Shown in pieces: positions 63,744 to 64,000 of a DNA stretch of 64,000 nt. The DNA comes from an uncultured Azohydromonas sp. (GTDB taxonomy: Bacteria > Pseudomonadota > Gammaproteobacteria > Burkholderiales > Burkholderiaceae_C), in the NCBI RefSeq assembly GCF_937926365.1, contig NZ_CALAOH010000082.1, forward strand, positions 20,063 through 84,062, in the 5' to 3' direction. The notes under the pieces were generated by a model. That model was not told the DNA's origin, did no database searches, and saw nothing but the letters and a program-made list of their open reading frames with translations. The stretch's first letter is position 1, and the number at the start of each line of letters is the position of its first letter. A program made the position numbers and the translations under genes.

Positions 63744-64000
63744 ATGGATGACGCCCGCGACGACCTCTCCGCCCCGGCCGCCGAAGCCCCCTGGACCTGC
63801 CCTTTCTGCACCCTGCTTTGCGACGGCTGGGGCGTCGCCGCGCAGGCCGACGGCAGCCTGCAGCTCCAGGGCAGCGACTGCCCTCGTGCCCAGCGCGGCC
63901 TGGCTCAGTTCCGCGCCACGCCACCCGCGCCAGCCGCCACCCCGCTGGTGAACGGCGCGCCGGCCTCGCTGGGGGAGGCCGCCGCCGCCGCGGCGGCGCT
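63744..64000 (+). CDS. fhcB: Formyltransferase/hydrolase complex subunit B, FhcB (3' end outside window)
   Basis: The first 85 codons of a gene running off the window. The N-terminus carries the conserved cysteine motif APWTCPFCTLLCDGW followed by GSDCPRAQRGL, matching FhcB, the relative of formylmethanofuran dehydrogenase subunit B. FhcB is part of the Fhc complex that releases formate from formyl-methylofuran, the final step of the H4MPT route. No ribosome binding site precedes the ATG, and the predicted promoter suggests a leaderless message. FhcA, D and C are expected beyond the window. Confidence 0.88.
   Translation, partial: MDDARDDLSAPAAEAPWTCPFCTLLCDGWGVAAQADGSLQLQGSDCPRAQRGLAQFRATPPAPAATPLVNGAPASLGEAAAAAAA

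Overview
The window is GC-rich DNA with tightly packed, often overlapping genes. It most likely comes from a methylotrophic and potentially autotrophic betaproteobacterium of the Burkholderiales (Methylibium/Rubrivivax-like). The evidence is a red-type (form IC) RuBisCO operon with CbbX and CbbR, PQQ alcohol dehydrogenases of both the ExaA and XoxF types, a large block for tetrahydromethanopterin (H4MPT)-linked formaldehyde oxidation and its cofactors, and short palindromic intergenic repeats of a kind common in this order. No tRNA, rRNA, insertion sequence, phage or CRISPR was seen.

Layout. 1-9.2 kb: end of a NarL-type response regulator, a PQQ alcohol dehydrogenase whose metal-site residue predicts Ca2+ use, a pentapeptide-repeat protein, a PedF-like cytochrome c, a TonB-dependent receptor with many acidic loops, and a second histidine kinase/response regulator pair. 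Three palindromes of the form CGGGA-N5-TCCCG (two before the dehydrogenase, one between receptor and kinase) look like one operator family. 8.7-24.4 kb: mixed accessory and housekeeping genes, including GFA-family protein, tautomerase-hydrolase fusion, LysR plus hydratase, ParD-like/Map pair, IclR relic, a split QuiC-like pair, adenosine deaminase, PurT, asparaginase-lectin fusion, tandem PilZ proteins, an RNase Z-like hydrolase and a secreted protein.

24.4-35.5 kb: the Calvin cycle operon cbbLSXY-gph-fbp-prk-tkt-fba on the minus strand, with divergent cbbR. 35.6-41.1 kb: xoxF-xoxG-xoxJ (lanthanide methanol dehydrogenase, its cytochrome, periplasmic partner), followed by a secreted protease-TPR protein and two secreted unknowns. 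41.2-56.8 kb: H4MPT island: mptG, mtdB, ATP-grasp, mch, RimK-like ATP-grasp, CitG-like, fae; then FolB, an archaeal-type flavoprotein, a DHPS-like protein, a DUF447 protein and MfnB. Two GAF/AAA+ regulators are embedded here. 57-64 kb: unknown protein, phosphatase, coiled-coil membrane protein, then methylofuran genes (amino acid kinase, hydantoinase-like, ATP-grasp, HisA-like) and the start of fhcB.

Together: methanol is oxidised in the periplasm by XoxF/XoxG; formaldehyde is condensed with H4MPT by Fae, oxidised by MtdB, hydrolysed by Mch and transferred to methylofuran by the Fhc complex, giving formate/CO2; CO2 can then be fixed by the Cbb operon. The most notable regulatory signal is four sigma-54-type -24/-12 promoters (TGG-N8-TTGC spacing) placed before the C1 transcription units (mptG operon, folB, fhcB) and before one AcoR-like regulator. 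That regulator has lost the GAFTGA loop needed to contact sigma-54, while the second regulator keeps it.
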